Shown one piece after another: positions 55,050 to 63,764 of a stretch of 64,000 nt of DNA. Under the pieces are notes generated by a model, which saw only the letters and a list, made by a program, of their open reading frames with translations, was not told the DNA's origin and made no database searches. Each line of letters opens with the position of its first letter. Position 1 is the stretch's first letter. The translations under genes were made by a program, and so were the position numbers. This stretch comes from Actibacterium sp. (GTDB lineage Bacteria; Pseudomonadota; Alphaproteobacteria; Rhodobacterales; Rhodobacteraceae): assembly GCA_016278325.1 (NCBI GenBank), contig JADQCB010000002.1, positions 248,001 through 312,000 of the forward strand, in the 5' to 3' direction.

Positions 55050-55742
55050 ATGGATGACGACCGCCCCACCGGGCCACCAGCCCTGCCGCCACTGCGCCTG
55101 TCGCTGGCGCGTATCGTGCTGCGCCTCGGGGCCGTCGTGGCCGCCGCGATCGCGATCTCATGGCTGACGGACTGGGCGATGCGTCGCGAAGCGGCGATCA
55201 CCTCCGACGGGCCGCTGGTTTCGATGCTTCTGCTCGTGTTGCTGGCGGTCTATGCCTGCTTGCTGGCCATTCCCTTCGTGCCGGGGATCGAGATCGGACT
55301 GATGCTGCTGATGTTGCGCGGGGCCGAGGTCGCGGGCTTCGTCTACCTGGCGACGCTGGCGGGCCTGACGCTGGCCTTTCTGGTGGGGCGCCATGTCCCG
55401 ATGGCCTGGCTGCGGGGTCTTCTGCTCGACCTTCGGCTGGGCCGGGCCGCGGAGGTCGCGGCCGGGATCGAGACGCTGTCGCCGGATCAGCGCATGGAAC
55501 TTCTGCGCGCGCGGCTGCCGCGGCTGCTGACGCGCCGCGCTTTCGCCCTGCGTTATCCGGCGCTGGCAGTTCTGGTGAACCTGCCGGGGAACGGCATCCT
55601 GGGCGGTGGCGGCGGGCTGTTGATGCTGGCCGGGCTGACGGGCCTGTTTCGCACCGGTCCCACGCTGCTGACCCTGGCGCTGGCCGTGGCGCCGGTGCCC
55701 CTGTTCGTCTGGCTGGTGAACTATGCCCCGCTATCGCCCTGA
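55050..55742 (+). CDS. VTT/SNARE-associated-type membrane protein
   Basis: 230 residues, about five spans. LLAIPFVPGIEIGLMLLMLRG and NLPGNGILGGGGGLLMLAGL resemble the two re-entrant motifs of VTT (DedA/TVP38) proteins, although the match is loose. It may be a lipid scramblase or transporter. It interrupts the one-carbon cluster between the methyltransferase and the RACo-like gene on the same strand; a functional tie is unproven. Confidence 0.7.
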   Translation: MDDDRPTGPPALPPLRLSLARIVLRLGAVVAAAIAISWLTDWAMRREAAITSDGPLVSMLLLVLLAVYACLLAIPFVPGIEIGLMLLMLRGAEVAGFVYLATLAGLTLAFLVGRHVPMAWLRGLLLDLRLGRAAEVAAGIETLSPDQRMELLRARLPRLLTRRAFALRYPALAVLVNLPGNGILGGGGGLLMLAGLTGLFRTGPTLLTLALAVAPVPLFVWLVNYAPLSP

Positions 55743-55835
55743 AATGACGCCGAACCGACATCAGATGCCGTTGTCCGGCCTTCGCTTTCCACCACCCGCG
55801 CTATGCTTCGGCAAACAGCGCGAGAACGGCTTTTC

Positions 55836-57878
55836 ATGAGCGACGATCCCCTTGTCATCTTCACCCCCTCGGGCAAACGCGGACGGGTGCCCGCAGGCAC
55901 CCCGGTGCTGACCGCGGCGCGCCAGCTTGGCGTCGATCTGGATTCGGTCTGCGGCGGGCGCGGCATCTGTTCGAAATGCCAGGTCGCGCCGGCCTATGGC
56001 CAGTTTTCCAAACATGGCGTGAGCGTGGCCCTCGACGCGCTGAGCCCGGTGAACGCGGTCGAGGAACGCTATGACCGGGTGCGCGGGCTGAAACCCGGCC
56101 GGCGGCTGGGGTGCCAGGCGCAGATCCTGCGCGACGTGGTGATCGACGTGCCCCCCGAAAGCCAGGTTCACCGCCAGGTGGTGCGCAAGGCCGCCACCGC
56201 GCGTGCCATGGTCATGGATCCCGCGACCCGGCTTTACCTGGTGGACGTGGCCGAGCCCGACATGCATGAGCCGTCGGGCGATTTCGAGCGGCTGCGCGCC
56301 GCGCTTTCAACGCAATGGGGGATCGACGGGCTGCGCGCGCCGCTGCCGGTCCTGGCACGTCTGCAAGGAGCGTTGCGCAAGGGCGGCTGGCGGGTCACGC
56401 TGGCGATCCATCACGACCATACCGGCGCCCCGCCACGGCTGATCGACCTCTGGCCCGGCTTCTACGAGGACGGTCTTTTCGGCCTGGCGGTCGATGTCGG
56501 ATCGACCACGATCGCGGCGCATCTTTGCGACCTGTCCAGCGGCGAGGTGAAAGCGTCGGCCGGGGTGATGAACCCGCAGATCCGCTTTGGCGAGGATCTG
56601 ATGAGCCGCGTTTCCTATGCCATGATGAACCCCGGCGGCGACAGGGAAATGACCGCCGCGGTGCGCCAGGCGATCGACGACCTGGCCCGGTCCGTGGCAC
56701 AGGATGCCGGGCTGGATCCGCGCGCCATCGTCGAGGCCAGCTTCGTGTGCAACCCGGTCATGCATCACCTGTTGCTGGGCATCGACCCCGTCGAGCTGGG
56801 ACAGGCGCCCTTTGCCCTGGCCATCGCCTCGTCGCTGACGCTGGACGCGGCCCAACTGGGGCTCGCGTCGATCAACGCGGGCGCGCGCGCCTATGTGCTG
56901 CCCTGCATCGCCGGGCATGTGGGCGCCGACGCCGCCGCCGTGGCCCTGTCGGAAGAGCCGCAGAAATCGGAAGACCTGGTGCTGGTGGTGGATGTGGGCA
57001 CCAATGCCGAGATCCTGCTGGGCGATCGCAGCGGGGTGCTGGCCTGTTCCTCGCCCACCGGGCCGGCCTTCGAGGGCGCCCAGATCAGCGCGGGCCAGCG
57101 TGCCGCCCCCGGCGCGATCGAGCGGCTGGAAATCGACCCGGCGAGCAAGGAACCGCGCTTCAAGGTGATCGGCTGCGACCTGTGGTCGGACGATCCGGGC
57201 TTTGCCGCCGCGACCGCCGCCAGCGGCGTGACCGGGATCTGTGGCTCAGGCATCATCGAGGCGGTGGCCGAGATGCGCATGGCCGGGCTGGTCGATGCCT
57301 CGGGCCTGATCGGATCGGCCGCGCAGACAGGCACGCCGCGTTGCGAAGCGCAAGGCCGCACCCATGCCTATCTGATCCATGACGGCACCGGCCAGGGTGG
57401 CGCCCGGATCCTGGTCACACAGGGCGACATAAGGGCGATCCAGCTGGCCAAATCGGCGCTTTACGCCGGCGCGCGGCTGCTGATGGACGAACGCGGCGTC
57501 GACAAGGTGGACCGGGTGGTGCTGGCCGGGGCCTTCGGCGCGCATATCAGTCCGAAACACGCGATGGTGCTGGGCATGATCCCGGACGCGCCGCTGGACC
57601 GTGTCACCAGCGCCGGAAACGCCGCCGGAACCGGGGCGCGGATCGCGCTGTGCAATATCGCCGCGCGCGCCGAGATCGAGCGCACCGTGCGACAGATCCA
57701 CAAGGTCGAAACGGCGGTGGAACCCCGTTTCCAGGAGCATTTCGTGGCCGCCAGCGCCCTGCCCCACGCCACCGCCGGCTTTCCCGAACTGCGCAAGCTG
57801 GTCACGCTGCCGGACCTGTCGTTCAACACCGGCGACGACGGTCAATCCGGCGGCCGCCGGCGCCGTCGGCGGGGATAG
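55836..57878 (+). CDS. RACo-type reductive activator of corrinoid proteins (ASKHA, [2Fe-2S])
   Basis: 680 residues. N-terminal ferredoxin-like domain with Cys residues in VCGGRGICSKCQV and a following Cys in RRLGCQAQI, then a linker and an ASKHA ATPase domain (LAVDVGSTTIAAHLCDL, VVDVGTNAEILLG, VVLAGAFGAHIS). This is the DUF4445 architecture. It would reduce Co(II) corrinoid to Co(I) with ATP. Last of the one-carbon genes; ends with the same GGRRRRRRG-type tail as the methyltransferase. Confidence 0.9.
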   Translation: MSDDPLVIFTPSGKRGRVPAGTPVLTAARQLGVDLDSVCGGRGICSKCQVAPAYGQFSKHGVSVALDALSPVNAVEERYDRVRGLKPGRRLGCQAQILRDVVIDVPPESQVHRQVVRKAATARAMVMDPATRLYLVDVAEPDMHEPSGDFERLRAALSTQWGIDGLRAPLPVLARLQGALRKGGWRVTLAIHHDHTGAPPRLIDLWPGFYEDGLFGLAVDVGSTTIAAHLCDLSSGEVKASAGVMNPQIRFGEDLMSRVSYAMMNPGGDREMTAAVRQAIDDLARSVAQDAGLDPRAIVEASFVCNPVMHHLLLGIDPVELGQAPFALAIASSLTLDAAQLGLASINAGARAYVLPCIAGHVGADAAAVALSEEPQKSEDLVLVVDVGTNAEILLGDRSGVLACSSPTGPAFEGAQISAGQRAAPGAIERLEIDPASKEPRFKVIGCDLWSDDPGFAAATAASGVTGICGSGIIEAVAEMRMAGLVDASGLIGSAAQTGTPRCEAQGRTHAYLIHDGTGQGGARILVTQGDIRAIQLAKSALYAGARLLMDERGVDKVDRVVLAGAFGAHISPKHAMVLGMIPDAPLDRVTSAGNAAGTGARIALCNIAARAEIERTVRQIHKVETAVEPRFQEHFVAASALPHATAGFPELRKLVTLPDLSFNTGDDGQSGGRRRRRRG

Positions 57879-57961
57879 GCAACCGTTGCACCCTCCCGCC
57901 GTCCGCAGCCGGCCGGACCCTCTTGACCGGCCCGCCGCATGACCCTAAGGAATGGCACAAG

Positions 57962-58035
57962 GCGGGTGTAGCTCAATGGCAGAGCAGAAGCTTCCCAAGC
58001 TTACGACGAGGGTTCGATTCCCTTCACCCGCTCCA
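57962..58035 (+). tRNA. tRNA-Gly (anticodon CCC)
   Basis: Acceptor GCGGGTG/CACCCGC, D arm GCTCAATGGCAGAGC, anticodon loop TTCCCAA (CCC) in stem GAAGC/GCTTA (outer pair G-A), T arm GAGGGTTCGATTCCCTT, discriminator T and encoded CCA. The T discriminator base fits Gly. Confidence 0.93.
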
Positions 58036-58256
58036 CAAGTCCTTGCAACGGGTTGCAGCCGGTCCTCGGAAATTTTTTGGCGTTATCATACTTGCCGTAC
58101 CCGTCACTTGCAGACGGGTGTGCCTCGAATCCGGTGGCAATTCTCCGGCGGCGTTTTGCGGGCGGTTCGATTTGGACCCAGGCTCAGGCCTCGAAGCAAG
58201 AACATGCCGGCAGCAGCAAGGCCGCAAGCTGAGATGAGCACGGTCGGGCACCTGTC

Positions 58257-58468
58257 CTAGCGGGGTGTCACGCGCCGCCAGTCCTTGAGGCGCGCCAAGC
58301 TGTTCTCGATCTTTTGGCGCTGTCGGTCGCGGGCGGGATCTTTCGGCCTTTCCGCGGCAGGATGCTTGGCTTGATCCCCTTGTTTTCGGCCGCGTCACGA
58401 AACCAAGCCGCGCCGCAGCCGCGATCGGCCAGTTCCAGCAGCATCCGCGCGAAGAGTGGCGCGCGCAA
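58257..58468 (-). pseudogene. IS5-family transposase remnant, frameshifted
   Basis: The minus-strand frame FARMLLELADRGCGAAWFRDAAENKGIKP (in pieces) matches the C-terminal catalytic region of IS5-group transposases. After PRKGRK the frame is lost; the expected continuation reads in another frame as DRQRQKIENSLARLKDWRR, ending at a stop at 58257. So this is a truncated, frameshifted fragment with no intact N-terminal part or terminal repeats visible. It lies between two tRNA genes. Confidence 0.78.
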
Positions 58469-58681
58469 GCAACCGAGATCATCCGGCCACTTTTGAACCG
58501 AATCGTCCTTACTCCTAACGAGGACGGCTCCGGTCTACGGATTGCTCTGCCCGGTGACCTTGCAGGGATCATCTCGATTGCCCGGAAGAGCGAGGAACCG
58601 CCGGCGACCCGCGCTTTTGAAACAATGGTCCTGAAGTTGGTAGCGGAGGAGGGACTTGAACCCCCGACACATGGATTATGA
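58451..58681 (+). pseudogene. Serine recombinase C-terminal remnant
   Basis: The frame EEWRAQATEIIRPLLNRIVL then TPNEDGSGLRIALPGDLAGI matches the C-terminal region of large serine recombinases from alphaproteobacterial islands. Nothing upstream continues the frame into the catalytic domain. The last codons (EEGLEPPTHGL) run antisense through the tRNA-Met gene, so the gene once ended inside this tRNA, as integrase-type genes do next to their attachment site. Overlaps the IS remnant's edge. Confidence 0.7.
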
Positions 58682-58714
58682 TTCCACTGCTCTAACCAAC
58701 TGAGCTACTCCGCC
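58638..58714 (-). tRNA. tRNA-Met (anticodon CAT)
   Basis: Acceptor GGCGGAG/CTCCGCT (G1-U72), D arm AGCTCAGTTGGTTAGAGC, anticodon stem GTGGA/TCCAT with loop ATCATAA (CAT), T arm GGGGGTTCAAGTCCCTC, discriminator A and encoded CCA. The sequence is elongator-like; tRNA-Ile with a lysidine-modified CAT anticodon cannot be fully excluded. Confidence 0.88.
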
Positions 58715-58962
58715 ATGAGCGAGGCGCTAGGTATGCGACCGGCCGGTGGGCGTCAAGGACAAATTCGCAAGCGTTGCGACGACATTCGACCCACTGAGAG
58801 CCGGCCGCGACGCAGGCCCGGATGCAGAACCTGGCCTGTCCCTTTCGGATCAGCAAATCCGCCCCGTCACGGCGGTTTTCCGTATCCGCGCGCACAATTT
58901 CCACGGCCCGCAGGGGGCATGTGCAGGCCGTGCGACGCCGGTTCGGGTCGTGCTGCCCGGGT

Positions 58963-59241
58963 TCAGCGCCACGGCGTCCAGGGAAACGGCTTTTCCTCGC
59001 TCGTGCCGGCCTGAAACTGGGCGGTCATCGCCATCCAGTTTCCCAGCTTTTCGCCAAAGCCGGTGATATGCGGATTCTTGCGCCCGGCAAACAGCATCCA
59101 GCCGAACTGGAGCAATGCGACCAGCCACATCACCTTTTCCGCCAGCGAAAACAGGACCAGAAGGACCAGCATCCACAGGCCGCGCAGCCAGATCCCGTCG
59201 GGTCGCGCGTATTCTTCTTGCCTTGCGTCATCATCCTGCAT
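58963..59241 (-). CDS. DUF4389 domain protein
   Basis: 92 residues, one long hydrophobic region LWMLVLLVLFSLAEKVMWLVALLQFGWMLFAG (two helices, in pieces), then FGEKLGNWMAMTAQFQ. This WxLxxLxQFxxMLFxG pattern is the DUF4389 family of small inner-membrane proteins, function unknown. ATG 59241 has GAGG 7 nt upstream; ATG 59253 has none. The 248 nt to its right, up to the tRNA-Met gene, show no gene or clear signal. Confidence 0.82.
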   Translation of the reverse strand: MQDDDARQEEYARPDGIWLRGLWMLVLLVLFSLAEKVMWLVALLQFGWMLFAGRKNPHITGFGEKLGNWMAMTAQFQAGTSEEKPFPWTPWR

Positions 59242-59351
59242 TTCCGACCTCATTCTGAAAAAACCAATCTGTCATTCCGCCCTGCCCGCGCCGTTCGACC
59301 CAGGCAACCCATGCGCTGCCGGGCAGATCCTGCGACCGGATCTTCGCCCAC

Positions 59352-60320
59352 TCAGCCCGCCGCCGCAAAGACCCTGTCGATCATCATCTGGGTGCCCCTT
59401 GCATCTTCCAGGCGCCATGGAAAGGGGGCGCCGCTGCGGATCGAGTGGCAGAAATTCTCGACCTGGGTCACATATTGGTTGTCGCGCGGCCAATGCTCGA
59501 CTCGGGTGAGATCAGAGCCGCTGCGCCATTCCACCCGCGCCTCGCCATAGACGCCGGGGTTGAACGGCGCCGTGACCCGGATATGCCCGGCCGTGCCCTG
59601 GAAGGTCATTTCCTGATAGCGCTGCATCCGCATCGACAGCAGGGCGAAAAAGCTGGCCTCGCCGAACCGGGCATTGACCTCGGCCCTGACATCGACCCCG
59701 TTTTCCCAGGCTATGCGCGCGCTGATATCCTCGGGCTCGTGGCCGGTGGCAAGGCGCGTCGCGCCGAACGGGTAGACGCCGATATCGGGGATGCCGCCAC
59801 CGCCGGTATCGCGATGGTTGCGGATATTGTCCGGATCGTCGGAATTGTCATAGGTGAACACGCCGTTCACATGCTGCAAATCGCCGATCGCCCCGGTTTC
59901 GATCAGCTTGCGGATTCGCGCCCATTGCGGGTGATGCACGATCATGTAGGCCTCGGCCGCCAGAAGCCCGGTGGCATCGCGCCGGGCGATCAGCCGGTCG
60001 ATGTCGCCGGCGCGCAGGGCAATCGGTTTCTCGCAAAGCACATGCTTGCCGGCGTCCAGCGCCTTTTCGGTCCATTCCACATGCAGCGAATTGGGCAGCG
60101 GGATATAGACCGCCTCGATCGCGGGATCGGCCAGCAGCGCGGCATAGCTGTCATGCACCCGCAGATCGGGGCAGAAGGCCCGAAAGGGGCCGGCCTTGTC
60201 GGGATGGCTGGTGGCCAGTGCGGCAAGCCGCGCGCCGCGGGCCATGTGGATCGCCGGCGCCATATGCTCGCGCGCGAAATCGGCCGCCCCCAGAACGCCC
60301 CAGTTCACCGTCTCGGACAT
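59352..60320 (-). CDS. Gfo/Idh/MocA family oxidoreductase
   Basis: 322 residues. N-terminal Rossmann domain with WGVLGAADFAREHMAPAI and AVYIPLPNSLHVEWTEKALDAGKHVLCEKPIALR (in pieces), including the EKP motif; C-terminal substrate domain. It oxidises or reduces a sugar or cyclitol with NAD(P); the substrate is unknown. It starts 70 nt downstream of the rpoH stop, in the same orientation. Confidence 0.9.
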   Translation of the reverse strand: MSETVNWGVLGAADFAREHMAPAIHMARGARLAALATSHPDKAGPFRAFCPDLRVHDSYAALLADPAIEAVYIPLPNSLHVEWTEKALDAGKHVLCEKPIALRAGDIDRLIARRDATGLLAAEAYMIVHHPQWARIRKLIETGAIGDLQHVNGVFTYDNSDDPDNIRNHRDTGGGGIPDIGVYPFGATRLATGHEPEDISARIAWENGVDVRAEVNARFGEASFFALLSMRMQRYQEMTFQGTAGHIRVTAPFNPGVYGEARVEWRSGSDLTRVEHWPRDNQYVTQVENFCHSIRSGAPFPWRLEDARGTQMMIDRVFAAAG

Positions 60321-60390
60321 TCCCGCCCCCTTGCTTCATCATGCTGCGAAACCGGGCCGCGCGTCCGGTTCCGGACTCGACCGGCGCCGA

Positions 60391-61287
60391 TCATGCACTT
60401 GTCAGCATACCCTTTTCCCGGGCAAGCGTCTGCATACGTTTCTGCAGCTTCTCGAAGGCGCGCACCTCGATCTGGCGAATGCGTTCGCGGCTGACGTCAT
60501 ACTGGCCGCTGAGCTCTTCCAGCGTCACCGGCTGATCCCTCAAGCGGCGCTGCATCAGGATGTCCTTCTCGCGCTCGTTGAGCACGTCCATCGCTTCCAT
60601 CAGCAGCTCGCGACGGCTTTCCAGCTCGTCGCGCTCGGCATAATCCTCGGCCTGGTTGGCGTCGGTGTCCTCCAGCCAGTCCTGCCACTGGGTCGTGGTC
60701 TCGCCATCGGAGCCGACCGTGGCGTTGAGCGAGGCATCGCCGCCGCTGAGCCGGCGGTTCATGTCGCGCACCTCGTCCTCGGTGACGTTCAGGTCATTGG
60801 CGATGCGCTGGACATTCTCGGGGCGCAGGTCGCCCTCTTCCAGCGCGCCGATCCGGGCCTTGGCCTTGCGCAGGTTGAAGAACAGCTTCTTCTGCGCGCT
60901 GGTGGTGCCAAGCTTGACCAGACTCCATGACCGCAGGATGTATTCCTGGATCGAGGCGCGGATCCACCACATCGCATAGGTCGCCAGGCGAAAGCCCTTT
61001 TCCGGGTCGAACCGCTTGACCGCCTGCATCAGGCCGACATTCGCCTCGGAGATCACCTCGGCCTGCGGCAGGCCATAGCCGCGATATCCCATCGCCAGCT
61101 TGGCCGCCAGGCGCAGGTGGCTGGTGACCATCTTGTGCGCTGCCTCGGTGTCCTGATGATCCACCCAACGCTTGGCCAGCATGTATTCCTCTTCCGGCTC
61201 CAGCAGCGGAAACTTGCGGATTTCCTGGAGATACCGGTTCAGCCCCTGTTCGGGGCTGGGTGCTGGAAGGTTTCCATAATTGTTCAT
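60391..61287 (-). CDS. rpoH: Heat-shock sigma factor sigma-32
   Basis: 298 residues. LNRYLQEIRKFPLLEPEEEYMLA (in pieces), region 2 (LRLAAKLAMGYRGYGLPQAEVISEANVGLMQAVKRFDPEKGFRLATYAMWWIRASIQEYILRSW, pieces), the RpoH box QKKLFFNLRKAK and region 4 (RDQPVTLEELSGQYDVSRERIRQIE) identify sigma-32. Some Rhodobacteraceae have two RpoH paralogues; which of them this is I cannot say from one copy. Confidence 0.96.
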   Translation of the reverse strand: MNNYGNLPAPSPEQGLNRYLQEIRKFPLLEPEEEYMLAKRWVDHQDTEAAHKMVTSHLRLAAKLAMGYRGYGLPQAEVISEANVGLMQAVKRFDPEKGFRLATYAMWWIRASIQEYILRSWSLVKLGTTSAQKKLFFNLRKAKARIGALEEGDLRPENVQRIANDLNVTEDEVRDMNRRLSGGDASLNATVGSDGETTTQWQDWLEDTDANQAEDYAERDELESRRELLMEAMDVLNEREKDILMQRRLRDQPVTLEELSGQYDVSRERIRQIEVRAFEKLQKRMQTLAREKGMLTSA

Positions 61288-61320
61288 TTTGCCCCTCTCT
61301 GCTCGCTCGAGATCAATTCA

Positions 61321-61348
61321 AACATATGAACTCGTCGATCCGGTTCAA
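61321..61348 (-). promoter_or_regulatory. Possible rpoH promoter
   Basis: On the minus strand TTGAAC (61348-61343), 16-nt spacer and TATGTT (61326-61321) lie 34 nt before the start codon. The CTTGAAC stretch also resembles a sigma-32 -35 element, but the downstream half is not a good match. Confidence 0.4.
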
Positions 61349-61419
61349 GTTTAGTCTTTTGGTCAAGATATACGCCAACGCCCCGGATTGCCGCAGGAAA
61401 CACCGAATATTTCCGCGGA

Positions 61420-62469
61420 TCACGCCATTGTGGCCGATGATCCGTCCCGCAGCGCGGCCAGAAGCGCCGCCATGTCCGCCGGCAGCGGCGCGCTGAAATT
61501 CAGCCGCTCGCCGGTTTCGGGATGTTCGAATCCCAGCGTGGCCGCATGCAGGGCCTGGCGCGGAAACGCCGCCGTCGCGCGGGCTGCACGCTCGCCCACC
61601 GATTTGCGCGACAATGTGCGGCGACCGCCATAGGTCTGATCGCCGATCAAGGCAAACCCGGCATAGGCCATGTGAACGCGGATCTGGTGGGTGCGCCCGG
61701 TTTCGAGCCAGCAATCCAGCCGTGCCGCCGCGCCGGGCGCGCCGAATTCCTCTTCCACGCGGGCGCGGGTCACCGCGTGACGCCCGCCCGCCCAGACGAC
61801 CGCCTGGCGCTGCCGGTCCAGCTTGTGCCGCGCCAGCTGTGTGGTGATCCTCAGCACGTTTCCGGTGTCGAAACCTATACCCCGCAGGCCGCGTAACCGC
61901 GGATCGCCGGCATCGGGAACGCCGTGCACGAGCGCAACGTAATGCCGCGCAACGGTGTGGCGTTCGAACTGGGCGGCGAGCCCCGCATGCGCCTTGTCGG
62001 TCTTGGCCGCGACGATCAGCCCGGATGTATCCTTGTCGATCCGGTGCACGATGCCCGGCCGCTTCTCGCCGCCGATCCCCGAAAGCGTCTCGCCGCAATG
62101 GGCCAGCAAAGCATTGACCAGTGTGCCACCGGGGCTGCCCGGCGCGGGGTGAACGACCATGCCGGCGGGCTTGTTCACCACGATCAGCGCGGCATCCTCG
62201 AAAACCACGTCCAGCGCGATCGCCTCGGCGCGCGCCGCGCCCTCCCGCGGGGCGGAGAATGCCAGCGCCAGCACATCGCCCTCGCACACCCGCGCGCGCG
62301 GGTCGGTCAGGATCACCTCGCCGCGCGTCACCCCGCCGGCCGCGATCAGCTTGGCCAGGCGCGAGCGCGACAGGCCGGCCGCCTCTGGCACATCGCGCGC
62401 AAGCGCCTTATCAAGGCGGCCGGGCGGGTTGGGCCCGATAACCACCGAAAGGCGGCGCAAGATGGACAT
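61420..62469 (-). CDS. rluD: 23S rRNA pseudouridine synthase RluD-like
   Basis: 349 residues. N-terminal S4 domain (RLDKALARDVPEAAGLSRSRLAKLIAAGGV, in pieces) and the pseudouridylate synthase domain with the catalytic Asp in HRIDKDTSGLIVAAK. It modifies helix 69 in 23S rRNA. Its ATG at 62469 overlaps the divergent gene's ATG region: the two genes share 8 nt at their 5' ends. Confidence 0.92.
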   Translation of the reverse strand: MSILRRLSVVIGPNPPGRLDKALARDVPEAAGLSRSRLAKLIAAGGVTRGEVILTDPRARVCEGDVLALAFSAPREGAARAEAIALDVVFEDAALIVVNKPAGMVVHPAPGSPGGTLVNALLAHCGETLSGIGGEKRPGIVHRIDKDTSGLIVAAKTDKAHAGLAAQFERHTVARHYVALVHGVPDAGDPRLRGLRGIGFDTGNVLRITTQLARHKLDRQRQAVVWAGGRHAVTRARVEEEFGAPGAAARLDCWLETGRTHQIRVHMAYAGFALIGDQTYGGRRTLSRKSVGERAARATAAFPRQALHAATLGFEHPETGERLNFSAPLPADMAALLAALRDGSSATMA

Positions 62470-62773
62470 GAACGACGCTCCCGAACCGGGGCCGGAGCCC
62501 GCGAACCTGCGATTTCTGCGCATCCTCGTCACGGTGCTGACCGCGACGATGATCGGCGGGGTTGTAATCATCATCGTGCTGCTTGTCACCCGCTTCCCGA
62601 CACCGTCGCGCCCTGCCCTGCCCGATGTGATCGCCCTGCCCGAGGGCGCCACCGCGAGCGCCTTCACCCGCGGGAAGGGCTGGTACGCGGTCGTGACCGA
62701 GGATCAGCGAATCCTGATCTATGACGCGGCGAGCGGGGATCTGACCCGGACCATCACGATCCGGACCGAGTGA
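62462..62773 (+). CDS. DUF6476-like small membrane protein
   Basis: 103 residues. One N-terminal span (LRILVTVLTATMIGGVVIIIVLLV) followed by a short extracytoplasmic domain (VIALPEGATASAFTRGKGWYAVVTED...ILIYDA). Divergent small proteins of this type lie upstream of rluD in many Rhodobacteraceae; I am fairly but not fully sure of the family number. ATG 62462, with AAGG 9 nt upstream; ATG 62468 is possible. Confidence 0.75.
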   Translation: MDMNDAPEPGPEPANLRFLRILVTVLTATMIGGVVIIIVLLVTRFPTPSRPALPDVIALPEGATASAFTRGKGWYAVVTEDQRILIYDAASGDLTRTITIRTE

Positions 62774-62802
62774 GCGTAGTCGCCGGCCGGGGCGCCGCGC
62801 AG

Positions 62803-63420
62803 TCAAGACCGCCGGGGCGGGAAGACGCGCCGCGCCAGCATCACCCGCGCCGCCGCGGTGACGAAACACAGCGCGCCGAACGCCCAGGCCAATGGCGGGA
62901 ACCAGCCGGGAAACAGGCATAAAGCGACGAAGAAGGCGATGGTCTCGGTCCCTTCCAGCAGCCCGCCCGTGAAATAAAGCGATTTCACCCCGCGCGCATC
63001 GGTCTGCATCCGCCGCTTCTCGGCCAGCACCGCGAAGCCGAGGAACGAGGCGCCGTTGGCATAGAAGCTGGCCAGAAGAAATGCCCCGGCCGCGCCGTTT
63101 CCGCCCGGGTCCGCCCAGACGAATCCCATCGGCACCGCGCCGTAAAAGACGAAATCGCTGACGATATCGAGATAGCCGCCGAAATCGGTCTTTGCGCTGG
63201 CCCGCGCGATGGCGCCATCCAGCCCGTCGAAGAGCCGGCTCAGCACCAGCGGCAGCAAGGCCCAGCCCGGCGCATCCAGGGCAATCAGCCCCGCGCTGGT
63301 CAGCCCCAGTGCCAGACCGGCAAGTGTCACCGCATCGGCCCCCCAGCCGGCCCGCGCCGCGCGCGCGCCCATCCGGTCGAGCACCGGGTCGATCAATCGG
63401 CGAATCGCACCATCGAGCAT
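62803..63420 (-). CDS. CDP-alcohol phosphatidyltransferase family protein
   Basis: 205 residues, about six spans. The signature is FDGLDGAIARASAKTDFGGYLDIVSD (in pieces), matching D-x2-DG-x2-AR-x8-G-x3-D-x3-D. It exchanges CMP for an alcohol such as glycerol-3-phosphate or serine in phospholipid synthesis; which one cannot be told from sequence. The ATG 63420 has the full GGAGGTGA ribosome site. Confidence 0.9.
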   Translation of the reverse strand: MLDGAIRRLIDPVLDRMGARAARAGWGADAVTLAGLALGLTSAGLIALDAPGWALLPLVLSRLFDGLDGAIARASAKTDFGGYLDIVSDFVFYGAVPMGFVWADPGGNGAAGAFLLASFYANGASFLGFAVLAEKRRMQTDARGVKSLYFTGGLLEGTETIAFFVALCLFPGWFPPLAWAFGALCFVTAAARVMLARRVFPPRRS

Positions 63421-63499
63421 CGCATCACCTCCGGCACGATCTTTCGGCGCAAAGGCACCGGCCGCACAAGCGCGCTCACGCGAAATTGCAAGGGAAGGA

Positions 63500-63576
63500 T
63501 GGTACCGCCTCCCTGGCTTGAACAGGGGACCTCTGGATCCACAATCCAGCGCTCTAACCAACTGAGCTAAGGCGGC
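63500..63576 (-). tRNA. tRNA-His (anticodon GTG), alphaproteobacterial type
   Basis: Acceptor GCCGCCT/AGGCGGT, D arm AGCTCAGTTGGTTAGAGC, anticodon stem CTGGA/TCCAG with loop TTGTGGA (GTG), T arm, discriminator A and encoded CCA. The position before G1 is T, so there is no G-1, and residue 73 is A: both are known alphaproteobacterial traits. Confidence 0.93.
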
Positions 63577-63764
63577 ACTGGCTGCGGGATTTAGCGCCGC
63601 GAAGCCCGGATTGCAAGACCAAGATTTGCCGTGAACGGCCCGGTTCGTCGGCGAATGCGCGGGGCTCTGGCGGCGTGGCGGCGCCGGGCCGCGGCCCGGG
63701 CTTGCCCTTGCCACGGCCCCGCCGTCAGGGTAATCCGCCGCGATACAAGCAGGAGTGTGCCGCC

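Noticed and set aside
58638-58681. C-terminal EEGLEPPTHGL as part of a functional protein
   Set aside because: These codons are the antisense of the tRNA-Met 3' half; they are the relic end of the recombinase frame.
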